A stretch of 64,000 nucleotides of DNA. Source: Brachyhypopomus gauderio (taxonomy: Eukaryota; Chordata; Actinopteri; Gymnotiformes; Hypopomidae). This document shows, one piece after another, positions 10,350 through 21,130 of the stretch. Within the stretch, counting starts at the first letter, position 1, and the number at the start of each line of letters is the position of its first letter. Under the pieces are notes generated by a model that ran no database searches, was not told the DNA's origin, and worked only from the letters and a program-made list of their open reading frames with translations. Position numbers and translations under genes: made by a program. Location: contig NC_135220.1 in NCBI RefSeq assembly GCF_052324685.1, positions 10,201,820 to 10,265,819 on the forward strand, written 5' to 3'.

Positions 10350-11037
10350 TGTTCCATGTAAGTATATGGTTACTTGTGGAATTTTGGGAGTCTTCAATGT
10401 GTAAACACTTTGGTCACTTTGCTCTAAAGTTGGCAGATTTATTTATTCTGATTTGAATAACTAGAGGCCATAGGGCAGAGGTATTTAAATATTTTCCTAT
10501 CAGTGGCGGATGCTGGTCTATCAAGGAGGGGAAGCTCAATTTCGGCTTGAGTGATAGAAGTCAGTCTCCAAACACAAGCAGCTTGTAACGTAGCTTGCGC
10601 CACGGAGCGAGGAGACGGACACAATCGCTGAGAAGAGCGAGATTTATTCAGGGGAATACCGTACTCATCGTCGGATAGCCAGGCAGGGTCAATCACAGGA
10701 GGGCAGTCCGTAAAACAGGCAAAGACAGGCATCACAAGACAGGGGGCACGGGAAACAGGAGAAACACGAAAACGGTCAGGCACAGAGAACAGCGGTGGGA
10801 TAGACACGATCACACATAAATTCAAAATACCGGACAAAGGACAAGGGAGACTCAGGGGCTTTTATACACAGAACTAAACTAGGGACAGGTGATGACAATG
10901 ACACAGGGGCGTGGTAACAAACGAGGGATTCATAAACTAACGAGCAGGGCGGGACAAACGGGCAAGAACACAGACACGAGGGAACCCAGAGTGACAGCTA
11001 GGAGAGGGGGCGTAGCCGCACGTGACAGAACCCCCCC

Positions 11038-13227
11038 TCAAAGCGTGCCACTCTGGGGCACGCAAGGGCAGACAGGACAGGGAACCAGACTAGGACAAGA
11101 CAGGGAACCACGGAACACGGCGAGGGACAGGGACAGCAGACACGGGACGGACCGGAGGAACAGACCAGGGGAAAGCAGGGCACGGAGACCGGGGCACGGC
11201 AGGGACAGGGGGACCAGAGACGGGCCAGGAGCTGGGCTGGGGCATGGCGGTACACGGGACACATGGAGACCGGACAGGGCAAGGAGCAGGGTCGGACAGT
11301 ACAGGACCGGGGACAGACACGGGAGTGGGGCCAGGGGACAAGGCGGAGGCAAACACAGAGGCAAAGACACCATGAACAACGGAGACAGGCACAGGCACAA
11401 GGTGGGTGACAACTTGGGGAACAGACATGGGGACAGGGACAGAGACGACACCACAGGAAACAGACACAGGAACAGGAACACAGACCTTGACAGACACAAC
11501 CACGGGGACAGGGACCAAAACAAAACCAGGGATGGGACCAGGGAGCAAGGCGAACACGGGCAACGGAACATAGGAGGCAAAGGGCGGAGCAGGGGGAACA
11601 CCAAGTCCATGCCCAACAGGGGGCAGCACAGTCTCTGGGGCGACAGGTGCGGCCGGGCGGCAGGCAGCGGGAACAGGAGCCGGCAGACAGGCAGCGGGAA
11701 CTGGCAGGGTCCGCTGGCGGGCAGCGGGGACAGGCAGGGTACGCTGGCGGGCAGCGGGGACAGGCAGGGTACGCTGGCGGGCAGCGGGGACAGGCAGGGT
11801 CCGCTGGCGGGCAGCGGGAACGGGAGCCGGCGTGGACGACCTCTCCAGGGTCGCGGGGACAGGAACCGGCGTGGACTGCTGACGGGCAGCGGGGACAGGA
11901 ACCGGCGTGGACTGCTGACGGGCAGCGGGGACAGGAACCGGCGTGGACTGCTGACGGGCAGCGGGGACAGGAACCGGCGTGGACTGCTGACGGGCAGCGG
12001 GGACAGGAACCGGCGTGGACGACCCCTCCAGGGTCGCGGGGACAGGAACCGGCGTGGACTGCTGACGGGCAGCGGGGACAGGAACCGGCGTGGACGACCC
12101 CTCCAGGGTCGCGGGGACAGGAACCGGCGTGGATGAGACACCCTCGGGGGGCGGAACCACCGGGCTGACGTCCACAGGGGCGGAACCACCGGGCTGACGT
12201 CCACAGGGGGCGGAACCACCGGGCTGACGTCCTCAGGGGGCGGAACCACCGGGCTGACGTCCTCAGGGGGCGGAACCACCGGGCTGACGTCCTCAGGGGG
12301 CGTGACCGCCATACTGACGTCATCGGGGGGCGTGACCGCCATACTGACGTCATCGGGGGGCGGGACCGCCATACTGACGTCATCGGGGGGCGGGACCGCC
12401 ACACTGACGTCATCGGGGGGCGGGACCGCCATACTGACGTGGCTCGTACTCCCCCCCCAAAAAAACTTGGGGTTGTCATGTGGAGTAGCCGGCGGGATCA
12501 GCGGTGTTAGGTCTTCCTCCTCAGTGTCCGGGTTGAGCCTGGCAGAACACACAGACACACAAGCTCCTCGGTTGCTCTCTCTGCTGCGGCTCCGCCTCCC
12601 TTGAGGCGCCGGGAGCTCACGGTGGTCAGAGAGAGTCAACCGAGGGTTAAGCGAAAACTTGTCTGTGCGCTCAGACCGTCTGCCCGCTGCTCGCACGACA
12701 GGAGGTTTTTCCCTGTCGTGTTCGCAAAACCGGGCAGACACACAGCGCTCAGATGGAGTCTCGTCGCGAAAGCCAGTAGAAAGAGACTGCGCTTTCTTTG
12801 GTCGGCGACGAGACTTCCTTGTACCCGCAGCGCCAGGGGTATTCCTGTCTCTAGTTTGTTCGCACTGAAAAACCGGAGAGTCGAACCGGATTAAACCAGC
12901 CGACATCCATTCACAGTGTTTGAACTCACCAGAGTCTCGCTCTCTCGCTGTGTCCTTGATAGTTCCGGTATTATGTAACGTAGCTTGCGCCACGGAGCGA
13001 GGAGACGGACACAATCGCTGAGAAGAGCGAGATTTATTCAGGGGAATACCGTACTCATCGTCGGATAGCCAGGCAGGGTCAATCACAGGAGGGCAGTCCG
13101 TAAAACAGGCAAAGACAGGCATCACAAGACAGGGGGCACGGGAAACAGGAGAAACACGAAAACGGTCAGGCACAGAGAACAGCGGTGGGATAGACACGAT
13201 CACACATAAATTCAAAATACCGGACAA
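11038..13227 (-). other. Long proline/serine-rich open frame in LTR element
   Basis: A 729-codon frame runs from the 5' LTR (R/U5 side) through the interior to just before the 3' LTR. It has repeats of SPRRFLSPLPV type (about 13 aa) and VPPPxDVSMA/VSPVV type (9-10 aa). Two other frames on the same strand and one on the opposite strand are also long, because the repeat units lack stops in several frames. The non-repetitive part (about residues 87-250) is basic and unrecognised. It could be a degenerate gag-like product or simply stop-free repeat DNA; I favour the latter without proof. Confidence 0.35.
11640..12445 (+). repeat. Four GC-rich minisatellite blocks
   Basis: Successive arrays: about 11700-11830 (GGCAGCGGGGACAGGCAGGG, about 30 bp per unit, 4 units), 11840-12130 (GGGACAGGAACCGGCGTGGA, about 39-bp units, 7 or more), 12150-12300 (GGGGCGGAACCACCGGGCTG, 29-bp units, 5) and 12295-12445 (CGTGACCGCCATACTGACGT, 29-bp units, 5). 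Confidence 0.9.
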
Positions 13228-13559
13228 AGGACAAGGGAGACTCAGGGGCTTTTATACACAGAACTAAACTAGGGACAGGTGATGACAATGACACAGGGGC
13301 GTGGTAACAAACGAGGGATTCATAAACTAACGAGCAGGGCGGGACAAACGGGCAAGAACACAGACACGAGGGAACCCAGAGTGACAGCTAGGAGAGGGGG
13401 CGTAGCCGCACGTGACACAGCTACAACAAAAACCACCAGAAATAGAAGCTCGATTTGTTGCTAGTCGTTTTTAACAAAGAAAATGTCGCTAAGAGGATTA
13501 GGAAAATCTCCGGTTCAACTCAGAACAGAATGAAAAAAAATTTAAATCAATGCTCCCGC

Positions 13560-14016
13560 TGTTGGGAAATGTATTTTTGCTATATGATAATCAACTGCTA
13601 GGCATAAGGTTAAAGAACTTTGCTATAATAATCGAAAAATACCGGTGACCTCTGCACAAACTTATGCCTTTGAAACAAGGAACAAACAAAAAGCTTAAGA
13701 AGGATATAAAAGAGGATGGTTTGCCCAGCTCGAGGCTTCTGGCTCAAACTCTGTTAATTGACATACTTGGCTTTAGCAGACTTAGAGAGTTAGCCCTAGT
13801 GCACTAGATACTTGATGCATTGTAACACGTATACTCGTATATTCATATTTTCTGATTAATCTGCATTTAATCTTATACAATACAAATTGAATACAAAAGA
13901 ACTTTTTGGTGTCAAGACTTTATTTGGGTCGTCCACTCAACAACCTGTCGGTCCGTCGGGGCGCTGTTGGGGCCCGTCTGGGTCTACAGAAGATATCGAT
14001 ATTTTTTTCCCCAACA
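13560..14016 (+). mobile_element. Solo LTR, 457 bp
   Basis: Begins TGTTGGGAAATG and ends TTTTCCCCAACA, so termini are the inverted TGTTGGG/CCCAACA. The 4-bp duplication CCGC flanks it (13556-13559, 14017-14020). A TATA box (GGATATAAAAGAGG) lies about 145 bp in. The U5-like end contains GGCGCTGTTGGGGCCCGTCT. No internal retroviral sequence is adjacent, so it is an LTR-LTR recombination product. The retroviral or LTR family is not identified. Confidence 0.72.
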
Positions 14017-14497
14017 CCGCAGAGGTTTACACCAAAAGATCGCTGATTCGCTCATTTCGCTGTCAATCAAAAAGGGATTCAGCCTCAGACAGATCATCCA
14101 ATCATCATGCAGAAGCTGAGCGTCCGGGCCAGCCTAGGCCAGCCCACTGCCCCATAGACCCCCAGAGACACTGAGCGTCCGATGGGCGGGACAAAGCCCA
14201 GCATTTATCCAATGGCTCGTCTCGTTTTGCGGCACTCTTTGCTTCGGTATTGAACTCTGTAGACGCTCAGCGTCCACACCATTTAAAGCGCTGTGAAGCT
14301 GCGGGACTGAGTGAGAGGAAAGCCGCGTCGTTACCGGTGATAAGAAGCTGATTCTGAACAAAAGTTGAGTGCGTTGTAGCGCATATTTAGTCAATGACGT
14401 ACACACAACAGTATAGGTTTGATCCTTTATTTTTTTGACATTTTAGGGGAAGCTGAGCTTCACTTGCAGTCTTAGAGCAATCACCACTATTTCCTAT

Positions 14498-14663
14498 GGA
14501 GGCCCCCTAGCAATAAATCCGGCTTTGGGAAGAGCTAAATAATTTTCTAAAAGATAATTCACATTTCTGCATGTGCACACAATTTGTGTGGTTCACGCAG
14601 TATACCTGTTGACTAGTGGGCACAATATTACCCACATCGATTTTGTGACTAAAGACACATAAT
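14498..14663 (+). other. TAAR 1 downstream flank, first half
   Basis: From GGAGGCCCCCTAGC the sequence matches the TAAR 3 downstream flank at 40828-41015. At GTGACTAAAGACACA homology stops and the L2-a 3' tail begins. Homology resumes at about 26660 (GTCTTTGTTGAAGTACAAG). The block is host DNA split by 12 kb of transposons. Confidence 0.8.
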
Positions 14664-16210
14664 AATAATAATAATAAGTTATTAAACTTAATATTATTAA
14701 TAATATTATAATATATTAATATATTATAATTATATTAATATTAATATATAATATTATTATTAAACTTATATTGCGCCTTTACAAGTCCAAAGGTCGCTTT
14801 ACAAATATAAGCAAAAATTAAACAACAAAAATTAAACAGAGCCCGAAGAAGGTGCAGGGGAAAAATGAAGGGAAAAAAGGTGAGTTTTCAATAAGGCTTT
14901 AAACTGAGGGAGAGAAGAAGTAGAGCGAAGAGAGGAGGGGAGAGAGTTCCAGAGCAAAAGGGCTGCGACACTGAAGGACCGACCACCCATAGAGCTGAGC
15001 CTGAATCTAGGAACCACCAAAAGGCCTGCTTCCGAAGACCTAAGGTTACGAGAAGGCTTATAGGGTTTTAGGAGGTCGAGTAGATATTTAGGAGCCAGGC
15101 CATGAAGTGCCTTGAATGTAAGGAGTAAAACTTTATAGTGTATGCGTGAGGTAATGGGCAGCCAATGAAGTCTCTCAAGAACAGGAGTAATGTGCTCAGA
15201 TTTTCTAGTGTAGGTGAGAGTCCGAGCTGCAGAATTCTGCACTATTTGTAGAAGTCTAAGTGACTTAGCAGGGAGTCCATATAGCAGTGAATTACAGTAG
15301 TCTAGGCGGGAGGTGACAAAAGCATGTATCAGCGATTCAGCTGCAGTGGTGGGTAATAGAGGACGAATACGAGAAATATTACGAAGGTGGAAGAATGCCG
15401 ACCTAGACAGGGACTTGATGTGTGGTTCTAATGACAAGAATCAAAGAGAACACCTAGGTTTCAGACAGTGACTGATGGAGAAATTGGAATGTCGTTTACC
15501 GTGAGAGCAGTTTTGAACAAGTTAACCATGGATTTGGATCCAATGATTATAAACTCGGTTTTGTGTGCATTTAATAAAAGAAAATTTGCCCTAAGCCAAG
15601 AGTTCAGGTCAATAAGACAACTATTTAACTGAGGTGGAGGAAAAGGTGCAGTTGGTTTGAGACTGAGGTAGACCTGTGTGTTGTCAGCGTAGCAGTGAAA
15701 ATGTAACTTATGACTACGAAAAATATAACCAAGGGGGAGAATATAAATTATAAAAAGGAGGGGGCCAAGGATGGAACCCTGAGGGACACCATGCTTAATG
15801 GGTACAGTGTCAGACGTGTGGTTCCCCATTGAAATAAACTGCCAGTCAGATACGAATGGAACCAAGATAGCACGGTTCCAGAGAGACCAATCTCAGATAG
15901 CCTAGTCAGGAGAACATCATGATTCACTGTGTCAAAGGCAGCAGTAAAGTCAAGAAGCAGCAGAACAGAGACACAGCCTATATCAGCGGAGAGGAGAAGG
16001 TCATTTAAGACACAGAGGAGAGCAGTCTCAGTGCTGTGGTGCTTACGAAATACAGATTGAAATTTTTCAAATAATTAATTACAGTTCAAGAGCTCAAGCA
16101 GCTGGGAAGCCACAACCTTTTCTAGAACTTTTGTAATGAATGGGAGATTTGAAATCGGCCTGTAATTGCTCAGGATAGTTGTGTCTAAGTCAGGCTTCTT
16201 GATAATAGGT
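14664..16210 (-). pseudogene. L2-a LINE, 3' part (reverse transcriptase C-terminal half)
   Basis: L2-clade non-LTR retrotransposon on -. The 3' tail is (TAA)n-rich at 14664-14770, followed by a GCGCCTTTACA motif. At 15437-14832 lies the typical L2 C-terminus (LDYCNSLLYGLPAKS, ARTLTYTRKSEHITP, LTFKALHGLAPKYL). At 15865-15461 lies the RT core with [13 protein letters not shown]. The catalytic YADD box reads YADN (FHCYADNTQVYL), a change at a metal-binding Asp. A frameshift joins the two frames near 15450. The element continues at 20333-20437 and 24405-26650. Confidence 0.88.
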
Positions 16211-16479
16211 GTAACACTGGAGCTCCTGAGATCTCAAGGTTCTGAGGACATCACCCCTCCTTCTCCTGCCCAATTAGCAGGACCATACATATGTTAATTT
16301 CAGAGCAAGACAGGAGCAGAAAGACAGGCATGAGCTCTGTGGCAGGAGCTCTGTGGTGCACCAGGTCTAGTCTGTGTGCACCAGGTCTAGTTTGTAGTCT
16401 AAAATAAATAAATAAAGTTTAGCCCTGTTTCGGCGTTATGTGTGAAGCGCCACATATTGACATAAGTATTGTTTTGGTG

Positions 16480-16945
16480 AACCATTATCATTAGCGTGGT
16501 ATTGGCGTTATGTATGAAGCAAGCGTCCCAGATTTTCTTGTGTATGCACTTCAATAGCGCCACACATTTACATGGCTGAACCAACCATTATCACGGGTTC
16601 ATATTGTTCCCGTGAAACACATTATCATTAGCGTGGTATTGGCGTTATGTATGAAGCAAGCGTCCCAGATTTTCTTGTGTATGCACTTCAATAGCAGCAA
16701 CAAAGTAATAAAGGTATAGTAAAGTAATATTTATTTTTACATTTATTTATTTTTACTCATACAGCATAGTAACATAATATTTTTTGCAGTGTTTATGCTT
16801 GTGTTTGATATTTCGTTTGTGTAAATAAGATATTTCGTTCGTGTAAATAACTTAGCGTCATTTATTTATTTTTACTCATACAGCATAGTAAGTAACATAA
16901 TATTTTTTTGCAGTGTTTATGCTTGTGTTTGACTGATATTCACAG
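16480..16945. repeat. piggyBac copy B repeat arrays
   Basis: About two 137-type units (16480-16700) and two 123-type units (16720-16945), inverted relative to A. Confidence 0.8.
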
Positions 16946-17157
16946 ATTGCCGTGAACCATTATCACGGGCCCAATCACCTTTTATTGTTCCCGTGTATGC
17001 ATGGGATTAGCCCGGTTTCGGTTTCGGCGTTATGTGTGAAGCGCCACCTATTATAATAAAGTATAATTAGTATGCGCTGTTGTGGGTGTGTTCTTCAGAG
17101 TCATGATAAAAGCTGAAACCCAAAGGCAGGCGACTTACATTTTCACTACTATCCTGT

Positions 17158-18812
17158 GTGGAGACGACACAAAACACCATGGCAAGACAGAGGACGTTCA
17201 CCGGTCAAGAAGTTGCGGCTTTGCTGACCAACGAGCACTGCTGTGAGTCCGATGTGGTAGAAGGACCCTCCTGTTTTTTGACCAGCGATTCATCCGATGA
17301 AGAAAGAAGCAGTACATCGGATGAGGTACAACAGAGCCCTCCAAGGAAGAGACGGACACATGCTGACACCACACCTGCACCAACCGTACGGGCAAAAGAT
17401 GGAACTGTTTGGGAGAAGGTTGGCATCGCACGCTCTCGTGTCAGCAGCTGTTCGCCTAATTCAACATTCGTTGAGCTGTCCGGGCCTACAGAGCAGCTGG
17501 AGTTTGTCGGTCAGCGAGTTCATGGCGTTCGTAGCAATCCTATTTCTACGAGCAGTCCTCTGTCCAGTTGGAGCGATGTCGGACTGTTGGTCGGCAATGT
17601 TCGCTGTGCCTTCGATCCAGGAGACAATGGCACGGGACCGCTACCAAGAAATCATGCGGTACTTGCGCTTTGATAATAAGGACACCCGTGCGGAGCATGC
17701 AAAGAGCGACAGATTTGCTGCGATCTCAGACATCTGGCAGCGATTTGTGAACAACTGCATTTTGTGCTATACCCCAGGCAAGGAACTGAGAGTCGACGAG
17801 CAGCTGTTTCCGACCAAGGTTCGCTGTCCATTCACCCAGTACATTGCCTCAAAGCCGGACAAGTTTAGAATAAAGTTTTGGGTTGCTTCTGAGTTGAACA
17901 CAAAGTACATGTGCAACGCCATTCCATACCTTGGAAAGGACCCCGATCGTCCCAAGGGGGAAAGAGTGTCCGAGAATGTGGTGATGAAGCTTATGAAACC
18001 ATACCTGGGCAAGGGCAGAACTGTAGCCACAGACAATTTTTTCACATCTCTTTCCCTGGCTAAGAAGCTGCTGGAATGCAACACGACTCTGCTTGGGACA
18101 ATGAACAAGATTCGCCGAGAAGTTCCTTTGGAAGCCAAAAACACCAAGGGACGTAAGAAATTGTCAACGGAGGTGTACAGATCCGATGATGCGCTTCTGA
18201 CGGTGTATGCCTCCAAGCCCAACAAAACAGTTTGCGTTCTGAGCACTATGCACACGCACGTGGAGATTGCAGACGACCGCAAAAGGAAGCTAAACACCGT
18301 GACGGACTACAACCGGACGAAGGTATGCATGTGTTGGCATTGATAAATCAATTTATCATACATGAATGAATTTATTCAAAATATAACATGTACTTCTTTG
18401 TATTTGTTCTTTGCAGTGCGCCGTTGACATCATGGACCAGAAGGCGCGTGCATACACAGTGCGCGCAGGAACACGCCGATGGCCCGTTGCAGTGTTTTAT
18501 AACATACTTGACCTGGCAGCGATGAACGCGCATGTTTTGTACACGGCATGTATGGGGTCCACAGAGAGTAGGAGAGTTTTTATGTGTGCTCTTGCTGAGG
18601 AACTCTGTCTTCGTTTCCTACAGGAAAAGGAGTTGAAGAGAACACCACGTCCTTCGCCTGCTCCTGGAAAGAAGACTACGTGTCAGGTGCAGACAAACTG
18701 CAACCAGAACCACAGCATAACCCTGTGCGCTGCATGCGGCAAGTACACCTGTCGCAAGTGTAGGGCAGAGTGTCCCTGGCTGTGTGGCAACTGTGTACCT
18801 AAAACTACATGA
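17158..18812 (+). pseudogene. piggyBac transposase, copy B, disrupted by a 216-bp deletion
   Basis: Exon 1 starts at 17158 (METTQ). After GPTE (17493) the sequence jumps into exon 2 (codons for SWSLSVSEF). Comparison with A shows loss of 2637-2422: the last 9 nt of exon 1, all of intron 1 and 104 nt of exon 2. The coding loss is 113 nt, so the frame shifts. A secondary frame from 17297 reads exon 1 out of phase and exon 2 in phase to 18322, followed by intron 2 and an intact exon 3 (18417-18812). All three catalytic Asp codons survive (LRVDEQ, VATDNFF, CAVDIMDQ). It lacks about 38 residues of the core and is probably inactive. Confidence 0.88.
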
Positions 18813-18841
18813 AGGTACGTCGATAAGTATATTTATATATA

Positions 18842-18912
18842 TATATGAATGAATGAATGTTTCAATTTATATAGCGCCTTATCTAAATACCCAAGGCGCT
18901 TTACAATTGTTA
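18842..18912 (-). repeat. L2-type tail captured within the piggyBac element
   Basis: AATTTATATAGCGCCTTATC and CCAAGGCGCTTTACAATTGT form a fish L2/SINE 3' end between the transposase stop and the left terminus. It is present at the same place in A (about 1010-1065), C (46310-46366) and D (52094-52146), so it entered an ancestral copy. Confidence 0.65.
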
Positions 18913-20332
18913 ACACAGCTACATTACAGACAACCAATCACACACACATATATATACACACACACTATTATTTGAACATAACCAAAAATCTCTTCTCTTT
19001 CTGTTCCACAGTCGCACATCATGAAACCCGGTGTCACGGTCTGCCCCGCATCTCCTGCCATTTCATGTCTGTTTCCGTGTTAGTCCTCTGTTTATTTCTC
19101 GTGGTGGTTGCTGGTTATTTTTCTCATGGTTGCTGGAATTGGATTCCCGTTCTGTTATGGCCCATGCCTGTGATATTTTCACAGAATCAATTTATACATG
19201 AATGAATTCGTTCTAAATATAACATGTACTTGTGTGCGTGCATACACAGTGCGCGCAGGAACACGCCGGTGGCCCGTTGACCTTGGCAGCGATGAACAAT
19301 GAACCTGCCGCAAATGTAAGAAAGAGGGTCCCTGGCTGGTACACATGAATAAATTCGTTCAAAATATAACATGTACTTTGTTCTTTGCAGTGCGCCGTTG
19401 ACAGACATCATGAAGGTGCGTGCATACACAGTGCGCGCAGGAACACGCCGGTGGCCCGTTGCATGCGGCGAGTACACCCTGGCTGTGTAGCAACTGTTGG
19501 CTACAACTACATGAAGGTACGTTGATAAGTAGGCCTACATACGTAACACCACATATGTTACGTATTTTTGTCTTCTGAAAGATTTTATTCTAAATGTAAG
19601 GTGTACTTTAAATTGTTCTCCACAGCATCAACGCGTGTGTTGCATGCGGCAAGTGCATCTGGCGAGTACACCCTCAACTTCAAGACACCCTCAACTTTCT
19701 TGACATTCCACTTCAAGAAACCCGGAATAGACATCCATGTTTGATCAAAATAAAGTTGTTTTACAGCACATGAATTTGTTCTTCCTGTCTTTTCCTCTCC
19801 TTTTCCAGTCTGCTGTTTAGATCACAACATTTATCAGCCATATATATAATTGCGCCATATAATTTCTTAGCTTTTCAAACCAGAATTCAAACGCGGAAAC
19901 AGAAAGTGTAACAAATATATAGTGTAGTAAATATACAAAGAGCTTCAAACAATATACAAAGAGATTCAAACAATTTTATTTATTTTTATTGTTTGACGGG
20001 ACTCATTTGAGAAACTGTCGTCTCTACGTGCGCTTGAATTGTACCTTTTGAAACACGAGTCTACAAAATTTCCGCTGTTTGTTGTAGGATCGGTAACATA
20101 TACAGTCTGCTTGTTTGTAACCAAGTTTTTCGTGAAGTATCACGTTTGGTGCTTTGTATGAGCTTGGAGGTGAGCCGCTTGTGCTTTGGCAGGCGTATGA
20201 GCTTGGGGGTGAGACGCTTCCACCGCATTACCAAGACAATGGGCGTTAATCCCTTCACAGCAGGGGAGTGGGCTACATGGACCTTACTAAGCCTTGTGAA
20301 AATTTTCGCGGCCGTCTGGTTCCTAGTGGTAA

Positions 20333-20437
20333 CAGCTGCTGTTTTCAAAGACACAGGGACATAGCCAGAAGTGAGAGACAGATTAACCGAGTGGCATATT
20401 GGTTCAGAAAGGATAGAAGCACAACATTGAAGAAGAT
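20333..20437 (-). pseudogene. L2-a LINE, middle fragment
   Basis: A short piece of the L2-a ORF lying between RT start and endonuclease (LLQCCASILSEPICHSVN, SGYVPVSLKTAAVT). Its 3' side continues at 16210 beyond piggyBac B. Its 5' side continues at 24405 beyond L2-b. Joining the ends gives an uninterrupted L2 frame at both junctions. Confidence 0.85.
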
Positions 20438-21130
20438 CAATCAATCAATCAAATTTTATTTATATAGCGCTTTTTACAACAGTTGTTGTCACAAAGCAGC
20501 TTTACAAGTGCCGAGTCCTAGCCCCCAGTGAGCAAGCCAAAGGCGACAGTGGCAAGGAAAAACTCCCTAGTTTTTTTGCATGAGGAAGAAACCTTGAGAG
20601 GAACCAAGACTCAGGGGGGGAACCCATCCTCCTCTGGCCGACACCGGTCACCATGACAACAACAACAACAATTTAGACAGAAAGAAGAGAAAGAAAAGGA
20701 AAAATATGTAATAATGTCCATCATGATGTATGCATCCGGTTAGGCAGGAGGTGGCTGGCTCAGGATGGATCGCTGGTCTCCTCATCTCATTATTCCTCAA
20801 GCAGGCGGGCAGCCATGTGGAGAAATGAAACAGGGAAAATTAGCTCTGTATGAGGACATATACAGGACAGGTAAAATTATAAACATTTCCGCAGTGTGGC
20901 AGCAACTCCGGCATTTAGTTAAATTATTACAGCCTAGCTAAAAAGGCAGAACCAGAATGTAACATAGGCTTGGGGGCATTCTGAGACAATGGCATCCGTC
21001 CACTGCACTGTCAACAAACTTGAGTGACCACGAGCAGTGACAGGACGACAGCACCAGCGCCCCAGTCTACCATAAAACCCTTCGTCTATGAACCCCTGGA
21101 TCTGTACTTTTATCTAAGGAGGGATATTAA

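Larger units (their letters stand above)
10584..13417 (-). mobile_element. Non-autonomous LTR retrotransposon with identical LTRs
   Basis: Two 444-bp direct repeats (10584-11027 and 12974-13417) look identical base for base over the parts I compared. They end in TG...CA on both strands and are flanked by CAGCT duplications (10579-10583, 13418-13422). On - the sequence before the 3' LTR is a purine tract (GAGGGGGGG), which sets the orientation. The roughly 1.95-kb interior has no protease, RT or integrase but holds four minisatellite blocks. It is a young, non-autonomous element mobilised in trans. No clear primer-binding site was seen. Confidence 0.88.
10501..14489. mobile_element. hAT element carrying two LTR insertions, TSD TTTCCTAT
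   Basis: Starts CAGTGGCGGATG and ends (reverse-complemented) TAGTGGTGATTG. Perfect 8-bp TTTCCTAT duplications lie at 10493-10500 and 14490-14497. The TAAR unit around 40800 has the empty site, with continuous 'ccttttcctctggaggccccctag' context. The subterminal GGGGAAGCTCA and its inverted GGGGAAGCTGAGCTTC support the ends. Without the nested LTR element (10584-13417) and the solo LTR (13560-14016) the hAT is about 0.7 kb, with no transposase. Confidence 0.85.
16215..20328 (+). mobile_element. piggyBac element, copy B, inserted at GTAA
   Basis: The same family as A, C and D in the opposite orientation. It starts CACTGGAGCTCC at 16215 and ends CCTAGTG at 20328. The duplicated target is GTAA (16211-16214, 20329-20332), not TTAA. 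The L2-a frame reads through cleanly across the joined flanks (AAVT then PIIKK), so GTAA was the original sequence. It has fewer repeat units than A or D, and its transposase is broken. Confidence 0.92.

Noticed and set aside
10889-12136. 415-codon + strand frame over the minisatellites
   Set aside because: Arises from stop-free GC-rich repeats; several frames on both strands are open at once.
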